DNA from: Paenibacillus brevis
Lineage (GTDB): Bacteria > Bacillota > Bacilli > Paenibacillales > Paenibacillaceae
Length of the DNA: 64,000 nucleotides
Direction of reading: 5' to 3'
Assembly (NCBI RefSeq): GCF_018919145.1
Contig: NZ_JAHLQJ010000012.1
Coordinates: 62,001-126,000 of the forward strand
Shown here: positions 26,709-36,613 of the stretch, piece after piece
How positions within the stretch are numbered: position 1 is the stretch's first letter
Layout: the number at the start of each line of letters is the position of its first letter
Position numbers and translations under genes: made by a program
Notes under the pieces: generated by a model
Databases searched by the model: none
What the model saw: the letters and a program-made list of their open reading frames with translations, nothing else
What the model was told of the DNA's origin: nothing

Positions 26709-28741
26709 AGGTTCACCACTCCGACGCTTTGAATTTCTACTGTTGGTTCAAGCTCGCTGTAGGATAGAACCGGAATGTCCTGCATGCTGCGTTCAATGAT
26801 TTGACGCAGGTACATTCGGATCGTCGGCGATGTCAGCACAATCGGCTGTTGGCCCGATTGCAGCAAGCGGTTAATCTGCTCGGACAGCTTTTGGAACAAG
26901 GTCTGTGTGGAGACTGGGTCCAAAGCCAAATAGCTGCCTTGCTCGGTCTGCTGTACACTTTCAGAAATTTTCTTCTCCAGGGATGGTCCTACAGTTATCA
27001 CCTGCATTGTTTCCCCTTGCTGGGTGAACTGCTGTGTAATTTGTCTCGACAGTGCCTGTCTGACGTATTCTGTTAATACGTCAGGGTCCTTAGTATAAGT
27101 CCCGTAGTCGGCTAACGTCTCAAAGATCGTAACCATATCCCGAATCGAAATTTTCTCTCTAAGCAGCTTGGCAAGCACCTTCTGAACATCCCCCACCGAA
27201 AGCACCGATGGAATCAGTTCATCAACAAGCACAGCATAGTTCTCTTTGAGGTTGTCGATAAGCGCCTTTGTCTCTTGACGTCCCAACAACTCATGCGCAT
27301 GCTTCTTAATGAGTTCCGTCAGATGAGTTGCTACTACAGAAGGAGGGTCAACAACGGTGTAACCGGATAATTCAGCCCGATCTTTTGTAGCCTCATCTAC
27401 CCATAACGCCGGCAAACCAAATGCCGGCTCTTGAGTTTCAATACCCGAAATGGAATCGTCATCAAACCCAGGGCTCATCGCTAAATAGTGATTAAGTAAT
27501 AATTCACCACCGCCAACGATATTTCCTTTAATTTTTATGACGTATTCGTTCGGTTTTAGTTGAATATTGTCGCGAATACGAATGACCGGAACAACGAGGC
27601 CCAATTCAAGTGCACATTGCCTGCGAATCATAATAATTCGGTCTAGCAAGTCCCCTCCTTGACCTGTGTCAGCAAGAGGAATTAAGCCATAGCCAAATTC
27701 GAATTCAATAGGGTCAACATGCAGCAAATTAATAACACTCTCTGGACTGCGAACTTCTTCGATCTGTTGTTCCTCCTCTTGAACCTCTTGCTCGAATTGC
27801 TTCTTATCCAAATTCTTTTTCATTCGAATTGCCGCAAAGATCAAAAGACCTGAGAAAGGTAGTGTAGTCCAAGGACCGATCGGAGTTAACAATCCTAGTA
27901 CAGCAATAGTTCCGGCAACTATATAAAGCAGTTTAGGATATGAAAACAGCTGGCCTGTAATATCATCTGCCAGGTTCCCTTCCGAGGACGCCCGCGTTAC
28001 GATCAGACCCGCAGCCGTAGAAATTAACAGTGCAGGAATCTGGCTTACCAAACCATCACCAATCGTCAAGATGGAATATGTAGAGAGCGAGTCTCCAAAG
28101 GACATTCCATGGATTGTCATCCCGATGATAAAGCCGCCAATCAAGTTGATTAGAAGGATAACAATACTTGCAATAGCGTCCCCTTTAACGAATTTACTCG
28201 CACCATCCATCGCACCATAGAAATCAGCCTCGCGCTCGATTTTGCTTCGGCGCTCTTTCGCCTGTTGTTCATTGATTAAGCCTGCATTCAGGTCCGCATC
28301 AATACTCATTTGCTTCCCTGGCATCGCGTCGAGGGTAAAGCGTGCCGCAACCTCTGCTACGCGTTCTGATCCCTTCGTAATGACAATGAACTGTACTACA
28401 ACGAGAATCAGGAAGACAACAAAGCCAATGACCGGCTGGCCCCCTGATACCCATGAGCCGAAGGTTGCGACAACATCACCGGCATGAGCTTCGCCCAGAA
28501 TCAGTTTTGTTGTCGACAGGTTTAATGCCACGCGGAATAATGTCGTAATCAGGAGCAATGCAGGAAAAATCGAAAATTGCAACGCTTCCTTTGTATTCAT
28601 CGCGACCAGCAAAATCATGAGTGCAATAGAAATGTTAAGTATTAACAGGACATCCAACAGCCAGGTCGGGATCGGAACAATCATAATCAGAACGATGCCG
28701 ATTATGCCAACCAGGATGAACACATCTTTAAATCTCTTCAC
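26705..28741 (-). CDS. flhA: Flagellar export gate protein FlhA
   Basis: Ion-driven core of the type III export gate. The 678 residues have about eight N-terminal membrane helices with the FHIPEP signature region (TRLALNLSTTKLIL-like FRVALNLSTTKLIL, RFTLDAMPGKQMSIDADLNA), and a large cytoplasmic domain (~330-678) that binds export substrates and chaperones. The GTG start at 28741 has GGAG 5 nt upstream. It lies between flhB and flhF. Confidence 0.98.
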   Translation of the reverse strand: MKRFKDVFILVGIIGIVLIMIVPIPTWLLDVLLILNISIALMILLVAMNTKEALQFSIFPALLLITTLFRVALNLSTTKLILGEAHAGDVVATFGSWVSGGQPVIGFVVFLILVVVQFIVITKGSERVAEVAARFTLDAMPGKQMSIDADLNAGLINEQQAKERRSKIEREADFYGAMDGASKFVKGDAIASIVILLINLIGGFIIGMTIHGMSFGDSLSTYSILTIGDGLVSQIPALLISTAAGLIVTRASSEGNLADDITGQLFSYPKLLYIVAGTIAVLGLLTPIGPWTTLPFSGLLIFAAIRMKKNLDKKQFEQEVQEEEQQIEEVRSPESVINLLHVDPIEFEFGYGLIPLADTGQGGDLLDRIIMIRRQCALELGLVVPVIRIRDNIQLKPNEYVIKIKGNIVGGGELLLNHYLAMSPGFDDDSISGIETQEPAFGLPALWVDEATKDRAELSGYTVVDPPSVVATHLTELIKKHAHELLGRQETKALIDNLKENYAVLVDELIPSVLSVGDVQKVLAKLLREKISIRDMVTIFETLADYGTYTKDPDVLTEYVRQALSRQITQQFTQQGETMQVITVGPSLEKKISESVQQTEQGSYLALDPVSTQTLFQKLSEQINRLLQSGQQPIVLTSPTIRMYLRQIIERSMQDIPVLSYSELEPTVEIQSVGVVNL

Positions 28742-28763
28742 CGTTTCTCCTCCGATCCCTTAT

Positions 28764-29852
28764 CTATCTCACTTTTCCTTGAAGCTTATATACATAGGCT
28801 AGCACTTCGGCGACCGCCTGGAACAAATCTCCGGGAATACTGTCCCCAATCTCTGTTCTCTGGAATAACGCTCTGGCCAGCGGCTTATTTTCAATCGTAA
28901 TAACGCCATGCTCCTTCGCAATCTCCTTTATTCGAAGGGCAACAAAGTCCTGACCTTTTGCCACAACCTGAGGAGCATCCATTTTAGAACCGTCATATTT
29001 CAGCGCAATAGCAAAGTGAGTCGGGTTCGTAATAATAACATCCGCTTTGGGGATTTCCTGCATCATTCTTTGTAATGCCATTCTGCGTTGTCTCTCACGG
29101 ATCTTCCCTTTAACTAGAGGGTCGCCCTCCATCTTCTTATATTCATCTTTAATGTCCTGTTTCGACATTTTCAGATTTTTTTCATGCTCGTACCTTTGGT
29201 ATAAAAAATCCACCACTGCCAGCACCAGAAGGGCGGCAGCAATTTTGATACCGAGATTCATTGTGATGTCTGCGGTGAAATAAAATGCTTGTTCTACAGG
29301 GATACGGCTTAAGCCGGCTAACTGATCCTTCTCGCCCCATAACGTTGAATATACGAGGTATCCTATAATAATCAGCTTCATAATAGATTTAAAAAACTCC
29401 ATCAGAGAGCGCATAGAAAAAATCTGCTTCAACCCTTTAAGCGGATTGAGCTTGCTGAATTTCGGCTTCAAAAGCTCACCAGTAAACAGGAATCCTACTT
29501 GAGCGTAATTGGCTACAACCGCCATGACAAATACCGCCAAAAAAATCGGTGCGAGCAACAGCAAAATTTGAATCCCATACTCGCCAAACATCATCATTAC
29601 ATTTTCCGAATTCACGTCCATGGTGAGACGATTCAGGAAAATGTCACTGTATAGAGAGACCAGCTTTTCTTTAAAATAGCCGCCGAACATGAGAAGACTA
29701 AAAAATCCGCTGATCAGCACGACAGCTCCCGGTATCTCCTGACTCTTGGCGATTTGTCCCTTCTTTCTTGCATCCTGCCGTTTTTTCGGGGTTGCTTTCT
29801 CGGTTTTCTCTCCGGCGAACATTTGCAAATTAAGCTTATACCGATGCGTCAC
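28764..29852 (-). CDS. flhB: Flagellar export switch protein FlhB
   Basis: Membrane component that switches export from rod/hook to filament substrates after self-cleavage. The 362 residues include four membrane helices, a connecting segment, and the autocleavage motif NPTH (Asn276-Pro277) followed by FAIALKYDGSKMDAPQVVAK. The GTG at 29852 has GGAGGT 6 nt upstream; the TTG two codons earlier overlaps the site. A second protein resembling only its C-terminal part is encoded at 58904-59203. Confidence 0.97.
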   Translation of the reverse strand: MTHRYKLNLQMFAGEKTEKATPKKRQDARKKGQIAKSQEIPGAVVLISGFFSLLMFGGYFKEKLVSLYSDIFLNRLTMDVNSENVMMMFGEYGIQILLLLAPIFLAVFVMAVVANYAQVGFLFTGELLKPKFSKLNPLKGLKQIFSMRSLMEFFKSIMKLIIIGYLVYSTLWGEKDQLAGLSRIPVEQAFYFTADITMNLGIKIAAALLVLAVVDFLYQRYEHEKNLKMSKQDIKDEYKKMEGDPLVKGKIRERQRRMALQRMMQEIPKADVIITNPTHFAIALKYDGSKMDAPQVVAKGQDFVALRIKEIAKEHGVITIENKPLARALFQRTEIGDSIPGDLFQAVAEVLAYVYKLQGKVR

Positions 29853-29869
29853 GAACAAACCTCCCGAAT

Positions 29870-30664
29870 CTATGACGGTTGATTCCCTAAGGTTCCGAAC
29901 AGATTATGAAGCGCACGGAACATCACTTCGAATAAATGCTCGAAAGCATAAACAAAACCGGAAACCAATAGCATCAGCATGGCAAGACCTACAATGATTT
30001 TTAAAGGGATGCCGATGACAAAAACATTGAATTGAGGTGCTGTACGAGCCAGAAATCCTAATGCAACATCCGTCAGAAAAAGTGCTGCAATTAGCGGGGC
30101 GGCCATTTGGAACGCTAGTACGAAGGACTGTCCAAATGCGCTAACCAGAAACTCCGTAACATTCCCAGAGGCTAACCTTAGAAACACATCATTGTTTAAT
30201 GGAATCCAGTTATAACTCCGGATAACCGCATCAAGCAAATAGTGATGGCCATTGATACTGAAGAAGATCAGAGTTGCAAAGATATACTTGAAATTACCGA
30301 TTACCGGTGCTGATGTTCCTGTCATCGGATCAATCACATTAGCGATCCCGAAACCGATTTGAATATCAATGAACGAGCCTGCTGTTTGAATAACCGCGAA
30401 TATCATATAAGCCACAAAACCCATTAATAATCCAATCAGGACCTCTCGCAAGATCAAAAGAATATACTCCAGATCTGCAGGTACAGGCTGATTTACTCCC
30501 TGGATCAATAAAATGAATAAAGAAATGATCCCTGAAATACCGATCTTAAAGGATGTCGGTATATTTCGCGATGAAAAAACAGGCGCAACAACAAAAAATG
30601 CGGTCATTCGACAAAAGATAAGCATAAAGACTGAAATACTCTGTACAATCAGCTCTGTCATCAT
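29870..30664 (-). CDS. fliR: Flagellar export gate protein FliR
   Basis: Hydrophobic 264-residue membrane protein of the export gate (SpaR/YscT family). Visible segments are FFVVAPVFSSRNIPTSFKIG, GFGIANVIDPMTGTSAPVIG and QFNVFVIGIPLKIIVGLAML. The ribosome site is weak and lies inside the fliQ end, so translational coupling is likely. It follows fliQ by 9 nt. Confidence 0.96.
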   Translation of the reverse strand: MMTELIVQSISVFMLIFCRMTAFFVVAPVFSSRNIPTSFKIGISGIISLFILLIQGVNQPVPADLEYILLILREVLIGLLMGFVAYMIFAVIQTAGSFIDIQIGFGIANVIDPMTGTSAPVIGNFKYIFATLIFFSINGHHYLLDAVIRSYNWIPLNNDVFLRLASGNVTEFLVSAFGQSFVLAFQMAAPLIAALFLTDVALGFLARTAPQFNVFVIGIPLKIIVGLAMLMLLVSGFVYAFEHLFEVMFRALHNLFGTLGNQPS

Positions 30665-30673
30665 ATAATCAGC

Positions 30674-30943
30674 CTATCCGATGAAATTAGCCAGGTTGTT
30701 TAGGATGCCATAAGTAAAATCAACCAGCGTAGATAAAATCCAGGGTCCGAACATCAGCAAAGCAACCAGTACAGCTATAATCTTTGGTACAAAGGCAAGC
30801 GTCTGCTCCTGAATCTGGGTTGTAGCTTGAAAGATACTGATGATCAAGCCCACAACCAATGCGATTACCATCATCGGGGCACTCGCCTTCAAAACGGTAT
30901 AAACGGCTTGTCCGGCCAATCCGATAATAAATTCCGAACTCAT
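30674..30943 (-). CDS. fliQ: Flagellar export gate protein FliQ
   Basis: 89-residue protein with two membrane helices (MMVIALVVGLIISIFQATTQ; KIIAVLVALLMFGPWILSTL), the normal FliQ size. The start is the ATG at 30943 (MSSEFIIGLAG), 9 nt after AAGGGG. A longer reading from 31024 would add 27 residues reaching into the fliP 3' end and has no ribosome site. Confidence 0.96.
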   Translation of the reverse strand: MSSEFIIGLAGQAVYTVLKASAPMMVIALVVGLIISIFQATTQIQEQTLAFVPKIIAVLVALLMFGPWILSTLVDFTYGILNNLANFIG

Positions 30944-30978
30944 CACCGTCATCCCCTTCATCAATATAAGTACAGATA

Positions 30979-31743
30979 TTACGTTATAAAGCTCGCCAAT
31001 AGCGATTTCACAACCAAGTACCAACCATCCACTAGAACAAACAACAAAATCTTAAACGGTAATGAGATCATTACCGGTGGCAACATCATCATCCCCATAG
31101 ACATAAGCACACTTGCAACTACAATATCGATGATCAGAAAGGGGATAAATATCATGAAGCCCATTTGAAATGCCGTTTTAAGTTCACTGATGGCATAAGC
31201 GGGAACCATAACAGTTAACGGGATATCTTCGTAACTCTCAGGTTTTTCCGTCTTGGTGTAGCTCATAAAAAGCTGTAAATCCTTAGGTCGTGTATGTGAA
31301 TACATAAACTTCTTCATCGGAACAGCAGCCTTGTCTAAAGCCTCTGTCTGTGAAATTTCACCCTTGATATAGGGTTGAAGAGCCACTTCATTCACAGTTG
31401 ACAATGTCGGACTCATAACGAAAAGGGTCAAAAACAAAGCCAGACCTATCAGCACTTGGTTGGGTGGCATAGACTGCGTCCCAAGTGAACTCCGTACAAA
31501 TCCCAGTACGATTACAATCCGGGTAAAGCTCGTCATAAGCACCAGAATAGCCGGCGCTACGCTCAATACAGTAATGATTAGAATCAAGGATAAAGAGCTC
31601 GTCCCAGCTTCCGAGCCCGCTCCCCCGCCGATTGAGATGTCTATCCCCGGAATAGGGTCTACTGGGGCAGCCGATGCAGTAGCTACAACAAAAACGCTCA
31701 TGAAAACCAAAAGCAGAGTTAAAACAAGGATCTTATTCTTCAT
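30979..31743 (-). CDS. fliP: Flagellar export gate protein FliP
   Basis: 254-residue export gate protein with a cleavable signal peptide (residues 1-26, ending ATASA|AP), then membrane helices and the FliP signatures [34 protein letters not shown] and [20 protein letters not shown]. It overlaps fliO by 4 nt (ATGA). The fliP-fliQ-fliR order is the universal gate cassette. Confidence 0.97.
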   Translation of the reverse strand: MKNKILVLTLLLVFMSVFVVATASAAPVDPIPGIDISIGGGAGSEAGTSSLSLILIITVLSVAPAILVLMTSFTRIVIVLGFVRSSLGTQSMPPNQVLIGLALFLTLFVMSPTLSTVNEVALQPYIKGEISQTEALDKAAVPMKKFMYSHTRPKDLQLFMSYTKTEKPESYEDIPLTVMVPAYAISELKTAFQMGFMIFIPFLIIDIVVASVLMSMGMMMLPPVMISLPFKILLFVLVDGWYLVVKSLLASFIT

Positions 31744-32282
31744 GAATCCCTCAACCGATCTGTAGATTGTTGTTCCTCATCCTTCAGCAGTGCTTCCATC
31801 TGTGACTTGCGGTTAGGCATTTTCTGCAACTGAGAGTGAAACACTTCGTGAAAAGCCGTTTCATCAAGCTCTTCTGACTCTGAAGCAGGCACTTTGCGAA
31901 TACGGGAGATGAGGCCACTGAACAGCGTGGATATCCCCGCAAACTCGCTCCCTTCACTCTCAAAAGCCTGCTGAACCGCCAGTATCTCTTCCACGTCGGT
32001 AATTTTATCAAGTAAGGTGATATTCTCGCCCACGCCTACCAGATAGATTCTATCACCGATTTCTACGACCTGAAGCGACTTGTTCTGTCCCACTCCAACT
32101 GCACCAAGGGTACGAATAGCCCCGCCCTGCGTCAGTATCCGGTTTCTCTTGCCCAAGAATTTAATCACTAGAACTATCAAAGCGATGATTAGAGCAAGTG
32201 CAAAAATGACCGAAATCAGATTGCTCCAGATATTCACGTCACCGCCTAGATCCAAAGGCCCTTCCTGCTGTGAAAGAAACAT
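31740..32282 (-). CDS. fliO: Flagellar biosynthesis protein FliO (FliZ)
   Basis: Bitopic membrane protein assisting FliP assembly. One membrane helix near residues 19-43 ([20 protein letters not shown]), then the conserved basic/Gly segment [20 protein letters not shown] and [19 protein letters not shown], and a hydrophilic tail. 180 residues. No signal peptide is seen, unlike B. subtilis FliZ, and the ribosome site before the ATG at 32282 is weak; it starts 8 nt after the cheY stop. Confidence 0.88.
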   Translation of the reverse strand: MFLSQQEGPLDLGGDVNIWSNLISVIFALALIIALIVLVIKFLGKRNRILTQGGAIRTLGAVGVGQNKSLQVVEIGDRIYLVGVGENITLLDKITDVEEILAVQQAFESEGSEFAGISTLFSGLISRIRKVPASESEELDETAFHEVFHSQLQKMPNRKSQMEALLKDEEQQSTDRLRDS

Positions 32283-32290
32283 AGCCTAGC

Positions 32291-32656
32291 CTACAATCCC
32301 AAGGTTTTGTTAATCGCTTCGATAACTCGGTCAGACGCAAACGGCTTCACGATGAAATCTTTTGCGCCTGCTTGAATCGCATCAATAACCATCGCTTGTT
32401 GACCCATCGCAGAACACATAATAACTCTAGCATTCGCATCCATTTTCTTGATCTCTTTCAATGCCGCAATTCCATCCATCTCCGGCATCGTAATATCCAT
32501 AGTAACAAGATCCGGACGCAACTCTTTAAACTTTTCGACAGCTTGTGCTCCGTCCTGTGCTTCACCAACAACCTCAAATCCGTTTTTTGTCAAAATATCA
32601 CGGATCATCATTCTCATAAATGCTGCATCGTCCACGATAAGAATTCGGTTAGCCAT
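32291..32656 (-). CDS. cheY: Chemotaxis response regulator CheY
   Basis: Single receiver domain of 121 residues that signals to the flagellar switch. Acidic pocket Asp9/Asp10 (LIVDDAAFMR), phospho-acceptor Asp54 (LVTMDITMPEMDG), and the conserved Lys in DFIVKPF. It lies between fliY, a CheY-P phosphatase and binding partner, and fliO. Confidence 0.97.
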   Translation of the reverse strand: MANRILIVDDAAFMRMMIRDILTKNGFEVVGEAQDGAQAVEKFKELRPDLVTMDITMPEMDGIAALKEIKKMDANARVIMCSAMGQQAMVIDAIQAGAKDFIVKPFASDRVIEAINKTLGL

Positions 32657-32682
32657 TGATTAAAAATCCTCCCTAAGGTTCT

Positions 32683-33918
32683 CTATTGTAATTTTTGAAT
32701 GCGGTCCCATTGGCTCACTATATCTGTAACCCGAACACCAAAGTTCTCATCGATAACGACAACCTCGCCTTTAGCGATCAACTTATTGTTTACCAATATG
32801 TCAACCGGCTCCCCGGCCAGCTTGTCCAACTCGATAATCGAACCCTGTGACAATTCCAGAATATCTTTGATCTGCTTTTGGGTCCTTCCTAATTCTACGG
32901 TGACTTTGAGGGGAATGTCCATCAATAAGTTTAAATTATTTGCGTCGGTTTGGCCGAAAGCCGGATTCCCCAAATTTGCGAACTGAACAGGCTGTACATT
33001 AATTCCGCGCCCACCGCCATTTCCAAAATGCTGCGGCTCATTATACGGCCGTTCTTGCGGAGGATAATAGTATCCCGGCTGCTGCATTTGCGGCTGATTA
33101 GGCTGCTGATACGGTGGTTGCTGATAAGCCTGCTGTTGCATAGGTTCATTTGATGGCTGGAAGGTCGGCGCAGGAGCTTCGTATACCGGGGCTGCTGCGG
33201 CTACTTCTTCCGCTGCGCTCTGCGGCTGGCTGTCTGCTGATGCCCCACCAATCAAGCTCTCTACCATTTCTTTTGAAAAGTTAACTGTTAACAGCTGCAT
33301 GATCGTGGAGTCGATCAGATCCCCGATCGTTAACCGGAACGAAATTTTGATCAATGTCTCGTCTGGAGGCAGACTGTTCGCACCCGAGCCGTCAGACATA
33401 TCGAGGATGTCAATCCCTGGTGGCGAAATGTTTACAAACCGATTAAAAATCGTAGACATGGAGGTTGCCGATGAGCCCATCATTTGGTTCATTGCTTCTT
33501 GAACCGCACTGATGTGAATCTCATTCAATTCCTCCTCCGCAGGATTCCCTTCTCCTCCCAGCATCAAATCCGCAATGACTTGGGCGTCGCGCGTCTTAAT
33601 AACCAAGGAGTTAACTCCCTCGAACCCGTCCACATATTGAACATGAATAGCTACATGCGGCTTAGGAAATTCCGTTTCGAACTGAGCACGGTTAATGATC
33701 GAAACTTTAGGAGTAGTAATATCTACTTTTCTATTCAGCAATGTGGACAATGCAGTAGCTGCACTACCAAAGGTGATGTTTCCGATTTCCCCCAAGGCGT
33801 CTTGTTCAAGCGGCGTGAGATAATCAGATACGGTTTTCTCAGCAGGTACAGGATCGGACATAGACTGCTTAAGCAGCGCATCAATCTCTTCCTGTGATAA
33901 ATAATCTTTACTCGTCAA
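32683..33918 (-). CDS. fliY: Flagellar switch protein/CheY-P phosphatase FliY
   Basis: Switch component of Gram-positives combining a CheY-binding N-terminal peptide (KDYLSQEEIDALLKQS), a CheC-like phosphatase core (DALGEIGNITFGSAATALST), a Gln/Pro/Tyr-rich linker (~255-320) and a C-terminal FliN domain (DIPLKVTVELGRTQKQIKDI, SQGSIIELDKLAGEPVDI). 411 residues from the TTG at 33918, which is 9 nt after AAGGAG and overlaps the fliM end by 11 nt. The reading from 33963 has no ribosome site. Confidence 0.95.
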   Translation of the reverse strand: MTSKDYLSQEEIDALLKQSMSDPVPAEKTVSDYLTPLEQDALGEIGNITFGSAATALSTLLNRKVDITTPKVSIINRAQFETEFPKPHVAIHVQYVDGFEGVNSLVIKTRDAQVIADLMLGGEGNPAEEELNEIHISAVQEAMNQMMGSSATSMSTIFNRFVNISPPGIDILDMSDGSGANSLPPDETLIKISFRLTIGDLIDSTIMQLLTVNFSKEMVESLIGGASADSQPQSAAEEVAAAAPVYEAPAPTFQPSNEPMQQQAYQQPPYQQPNQPQMQQPGYYYPPQERPYNEPQHFGNGGGRGINVQPVQFANLGNPAFGQTDANNLNLLMDIPLKVTVELGRTQKQIKDILELSQGSIIELDKLAGEPVDILVNNKLIAKGEVVVIDENFGVRVTDIVSQWDRIQKLQ

Positions 33919-34906
33919 GTTCCTCAACTCCTTCGCTGACAATTTCATCAATTTGAACGGCAACCCTATCTCTTGTCATCCCTGGACTTCCGATATATTT
34001 AAGCCGGTTCCCTACTCTGATGGCAAGCCCATCTTCAACCTGCTTGTTCAGCGAAATCACATCGCCGATTTGCAGTTCCAGAAATTCCTTCACTGAGATC
34101 TGAGACTCGCCAAGCTCCGCAACAATCGGCAATTTTGCGCGATTGACGCGATGCTGCAATGCGTCAATTTCTTCGGGAGCGCGATTTTTTTTCTGGGATA
34201 CAAACCAGTGATGCACGGACAGCTTAGACATAATCGGCTCGATGACGACATGAGGGATACATAGATTAATCATCCCCGAGGTGTCCCCGATCTTCGTGCT
34301 CAGCGATATCAATGCAATCGTCTCATTCGGCGATACGATCTGCATAAACTGAGGATTTGTCTCCAAACCCTCCATTCGCGGATTAATATCGATAACCGTC
34401 TTCCAAGCCTCTTGTAAGCTTTCAAAAGCTCTACTGAATATACGCTCCATAATAATCGTTTCAATTTCAGTTAAAGAGCCGATTTTTGAAGGGGCTGTCC
34501 CTACACCGCCAAGAAGTCTGTCCAGCATGGCAAACGCAACGTTGGGATGTACCTCCAGCACCATTCTGCCTTCAAGAGGTTCAGCCTCAAAGATATTCAA
34601 AATCGTCATTTTAGGTATGGAGCGAATAAACTCATCGTAAGGAAGCTGTTCGACCTGCACCACATTAATCTGTACGAATGTCCGAAGCTGTGCCGAGAAA
34701 TAAGTGGTGAGGAACCTGGCAAAGTTTTCATGGATTCGCGTTAAGCTTCGAATATGATCCTTGGAGAAGCGGACCGCTCTTTTGAAGTCATAAGATCTGA
34801 TCTTTCTTTGCGTCTCTTCCTTCTTCAATTCCTCGGCATCCATTTCACCGGAGGAAAGTGCGGCCAGCAATGCGTCAATCTCATTTTGCGATAATACATC
34901 TACCAA
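33908..34906 (-). CDS. fliM: Flagellar motor switch protein FliM
   Basis: C-ring protein that binds CheY-P. 332 residues, the same length as B. subtilis FliM, with the N-terminal CheY-binding peptide VLSQNEIDALLAALSSGEMD, the central pseudo-CheC domain (KRAVRFSKDHIRSLTRIHEN, LTEIETIIMERIF) and the C-terminal FliN-like domain. The TTG at 34906 lies 7 nt after AGGAGGT; the GTG at 34915 is inside the ribosome site. Confidence 0.96.
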   Translation of the reverse strand: MVDVLSQNEIDALLAALSSGEMDAEELKKEETQRKIRSYDFKRAVRFSKDHIRSLTRIHENFARFLTTYFSAQLRTFVQINVVQVEQLPYDEFIRSIPKMTILNIFEAEPLEGRMVLEVHPNVAFAMLDRLLGGVGTAPSKIGSLTEIETIIMERIFSRAFESLQEAWKTVIDINPRMEGLETNPQFMQIVSPNETIALISLSTKIGDTSGMINLCIPHVVIEPIMSKLSVHHWFVSQKKNRAPEEIDALQHRVNRAKLPIVAELGESQISVKEFLELQIGDVISLNKQVEDGLAIRVGNRLKYIGSPGMTRDRVAVQIDEIVSEGVEELDE

Positions 34907-34948
34907 ACAACTCACCTCCTTAACAAAAATGGAATGCGACCGATATGT

Positions 34949-35422
34949 TTATATTGTTGTTATGATGTAATCGGTAATATCGATCTGTACCACTTTTCCT
35001 TCTGGAAGTGATTGGTTGATCAGGTTCAGCAGCTTTGAGCTAAGATTGTCTTTGCCTATAGATCCGGTCAAATCTTCCGGATTCGTGTCCGCAAGAGTTT
35101 TAATAATGATTGGCTTCACCTTAAAATCCTTAATTTGATCAAAGGATGCTTTAGACGCCTCTTTGTCAAGCTGAAACGCAAAATTGATAACTACGACATA
35201 GTTAGGATCCGACAAATTCGTTTTTATTTGATCAATTGTTGCCGTTACCTTCACTAGTTCTTCAGCCGACAGCCTTGGAGGCGAACCTACCTCGGCAACC
35301 GAAGCGTTCACTTCTGTTCCTGCTTCGGGACGTGTCATTTGGTTCATTAATAGAAAAGCGGCGAGTACAATCAGCGTGATGGCAAGTAAAATCGTAATTA
35401 GCCATGGCACCATTTTTTTCAT
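34949..35422 (-). CDS. fliL: Flagellar basal body-associated protein FliL
   Basis: Single-pass membrane protein around the stators. N-terminal helix (residues 6-27), then a ~130-residue extracytoplasmic FliL domain with NYVVVINFAFQLDKEAS and a C-terminal QIDITDYIITTI. 157 residues. The ATG overlaps the swrD stop (ATGA) and has GGAGG upstream. Confidence 0.92.
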   Translation of the reverse strand: MKKMVPWLITILLAITLIVLAAFLLMNQMTRPEAGTEVNASVAEVGSPPRLSAEELVKVTATIDQIKTNLSDPNYVVVINFAFQLDKEASKASFDQIKDFKVKPIIIKTLADTNPEDLTGSIGKDNLSSKLLNLINQSLPEGKVVQIDITDYIITTI

Positions 35423-35643
35423 GACAATTCCTCCGTTTGTTGCACTTTAATGGTTGCAGCGTGGATACCGATCTCGCTATAGTACTCCTTGACCATCGCA
35501 ATGACTTCTGCTGCTTTTTCCAGAACGATGATACGCTTGCCGGTAATCAGCGTTACGTATGTATCCGGAGTCTCTTCGACAGTTTCGATCATTAGTGCAT
35601 TAAGCCACATCGGCGAACCGTTCAACCTTGTTACAGAAATCAA
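35419..35643 (-). CDS. swrD: FlbD/SwrD family flagellar protein
   Basis: 74-residue protein of the FlbD/YlzI family, MISVTRLNGSPMWLNALMIE at the start, then ITGKRIIVLEKAAEVI. In B. subtilis, SwrD raises flagellar motor power. It is placed between flgG and fliL exactly as there, and overlaps fliL by 4 nt. Confidence 0.92.
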   Translation of the reverse strand: MISVTRLNGSPMWLNALMIETVEETPDTYVTLITGKRIIVLEKAAEVIAMVKEYYSEIGIHAATIKVQQTEELS

Positions 35644-35701
35644 TACTCTCCCTCCAATCGGGCCAGGGAAGGAAGTTTATCCTTCCCCGTCCCCGTTCAT
35701 C

Positions 35702-36523
35702 CTAGCGTTTCAGGTTAACGACTTCCTGAAGAACTTCATCAGAAGTTGTGATAATGCGCGAATTCGCCTGAAAACCACGTTGAGCAACGATCATCTCAGT
35801 AAATTCGCCCGTCAGGTCGACGTTGGACATTTCAAGCTGACCGGCCACAATTGCCCCTGTGCCATCTTCGGCGTTATTCGCAGTTGTAGGGACGAGTTCG
35901 CCTTCTGCATGAGCGTTCAAAGTCATCCGATACAGATTACCTCCGATTTTCTCTAAGCCCTCTGGATTTGATACCTTGGCAACACCAATTTGAGCGCCTG
36001 CTTCAGTTGTACCATCACTCATCTTTTGAACGATCGTGCCGTCGGCAGAGATTGAGAAAGCAGTCACATCTTCTCCGAGCGCCGCAAGAGGCTCTCCGCC
36101 CGCGTCACAAACCAATAGGCCGTCAGATGTAACTAATTGTCTGGAAGCATCCAGGTGGAAATCTCCTGCACGAGTGAGGAAAGCTACGTCTTGATCTGGT
36201 GACAACTTAACCAGGAAAAAACCGTCCCCGTCAATCCGCAAATCAAGCGGATTATTTGTCGTCATCGCGCTACCGCCGGTATGCAGCGTGTCGATGGATC
36301 CGATCGATACACCGAGTCCGATCTGCTTGGCATTAATACCACCGCTCTCTCCTTCCTCAGGTGCAGTTACGCCCGATACTGTCTGGCTCATAATGTCTTT
36401 AAACATAACACGTCCAGCCTTAAAGCCGACGGTGTTCACATTCGCGATGTTATTCCCGATTACGTCCAGCTTGGTCTGAAAACCGCGCATTCCTGAAACG
36501 CCCGAATACATGGATCTAAGCAT
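35702..36523 (-). CDS. flgG: Flagellar hook protein, FlgG/FlgE type
   Basis: 273 residues with the rod/hook N-terminal signature (MLRSMYSGVSGMRGFQTKLD, VIGNNIANVNTVGFKAGR), the FlgE/F/G D1 motif (DLRIDGDGFFLV) and the C-terminal helix (VDLTGEFTEMIVAQRGFQAN). In B. subtilis the gene in this position encodes the hook (named flgE or flgG in different annotations), and no other hook gene is present here. Longer hooks exist in enterics (~400 residues), so this is the short type. The ATG has AGGAGG 9 nt upstream. Confidence 0.93.
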   Translation of the reverse strand: MLRSMYSGVSGMRGFQTKLDVIGNNIANVNTVGFKAGRVMFKDIMSQTVSGVTAPEEGESGGINAKQIGLGVSIGSIDTLHTGGSAMTTNNPLDLRIDGDGFFLVKLSPDQDVAFLTRAGDFHLDASRQLVTSDGLLVCDAGGEPLAALGEDVTAFSISADGTIVQKMSDGTTEAGAQIGVAKVSNPEGLEKIGGNLYRMTLNAHAEGELVPTTANNAEDGTGAIVAGQLEMSNVDLTGEFTEMIVAQRGFQANSRIITTSDEVLQEVVNLKR

Positions 36524-36536
36524 CTTTTAATTCCTC

Positions 36537-36611
36537 CTAAAATAAAATTTGAAGTTGAGGCCGCATCATTCGATCCGCGTCCTCATTGGCTTCCGATACC
36601 GGGCCAGCCAT
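36537..36611 (-). CDS. Possible 24-codon ORF between the flagellar operon protein and flgG
   Basis: An ATG two nt after the preceding gene's TGA opens a 24-codon frame (MAGPVSEANEDADRM at its start) that ends in TAG within the flgG ribosome site. There is no ribosome site of its own. It could be a coupling ORF that delivers ribosomes to flgG, or chance. No family recognised. Confidence 0.22.
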   Translation of the reverse strand: MAGPVSEANEDADRMMRPQLQILF

Positions 36612-36613
36612 AA

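Noticed and set aside
33000..33160. Tandem-repeat-like CAG/CTG-rich stretch in fliY
   Set aside because: It encodes the Gln/Pro/Tyr-rich interdomain linker common in FliY proteins and is not an independent repeat.
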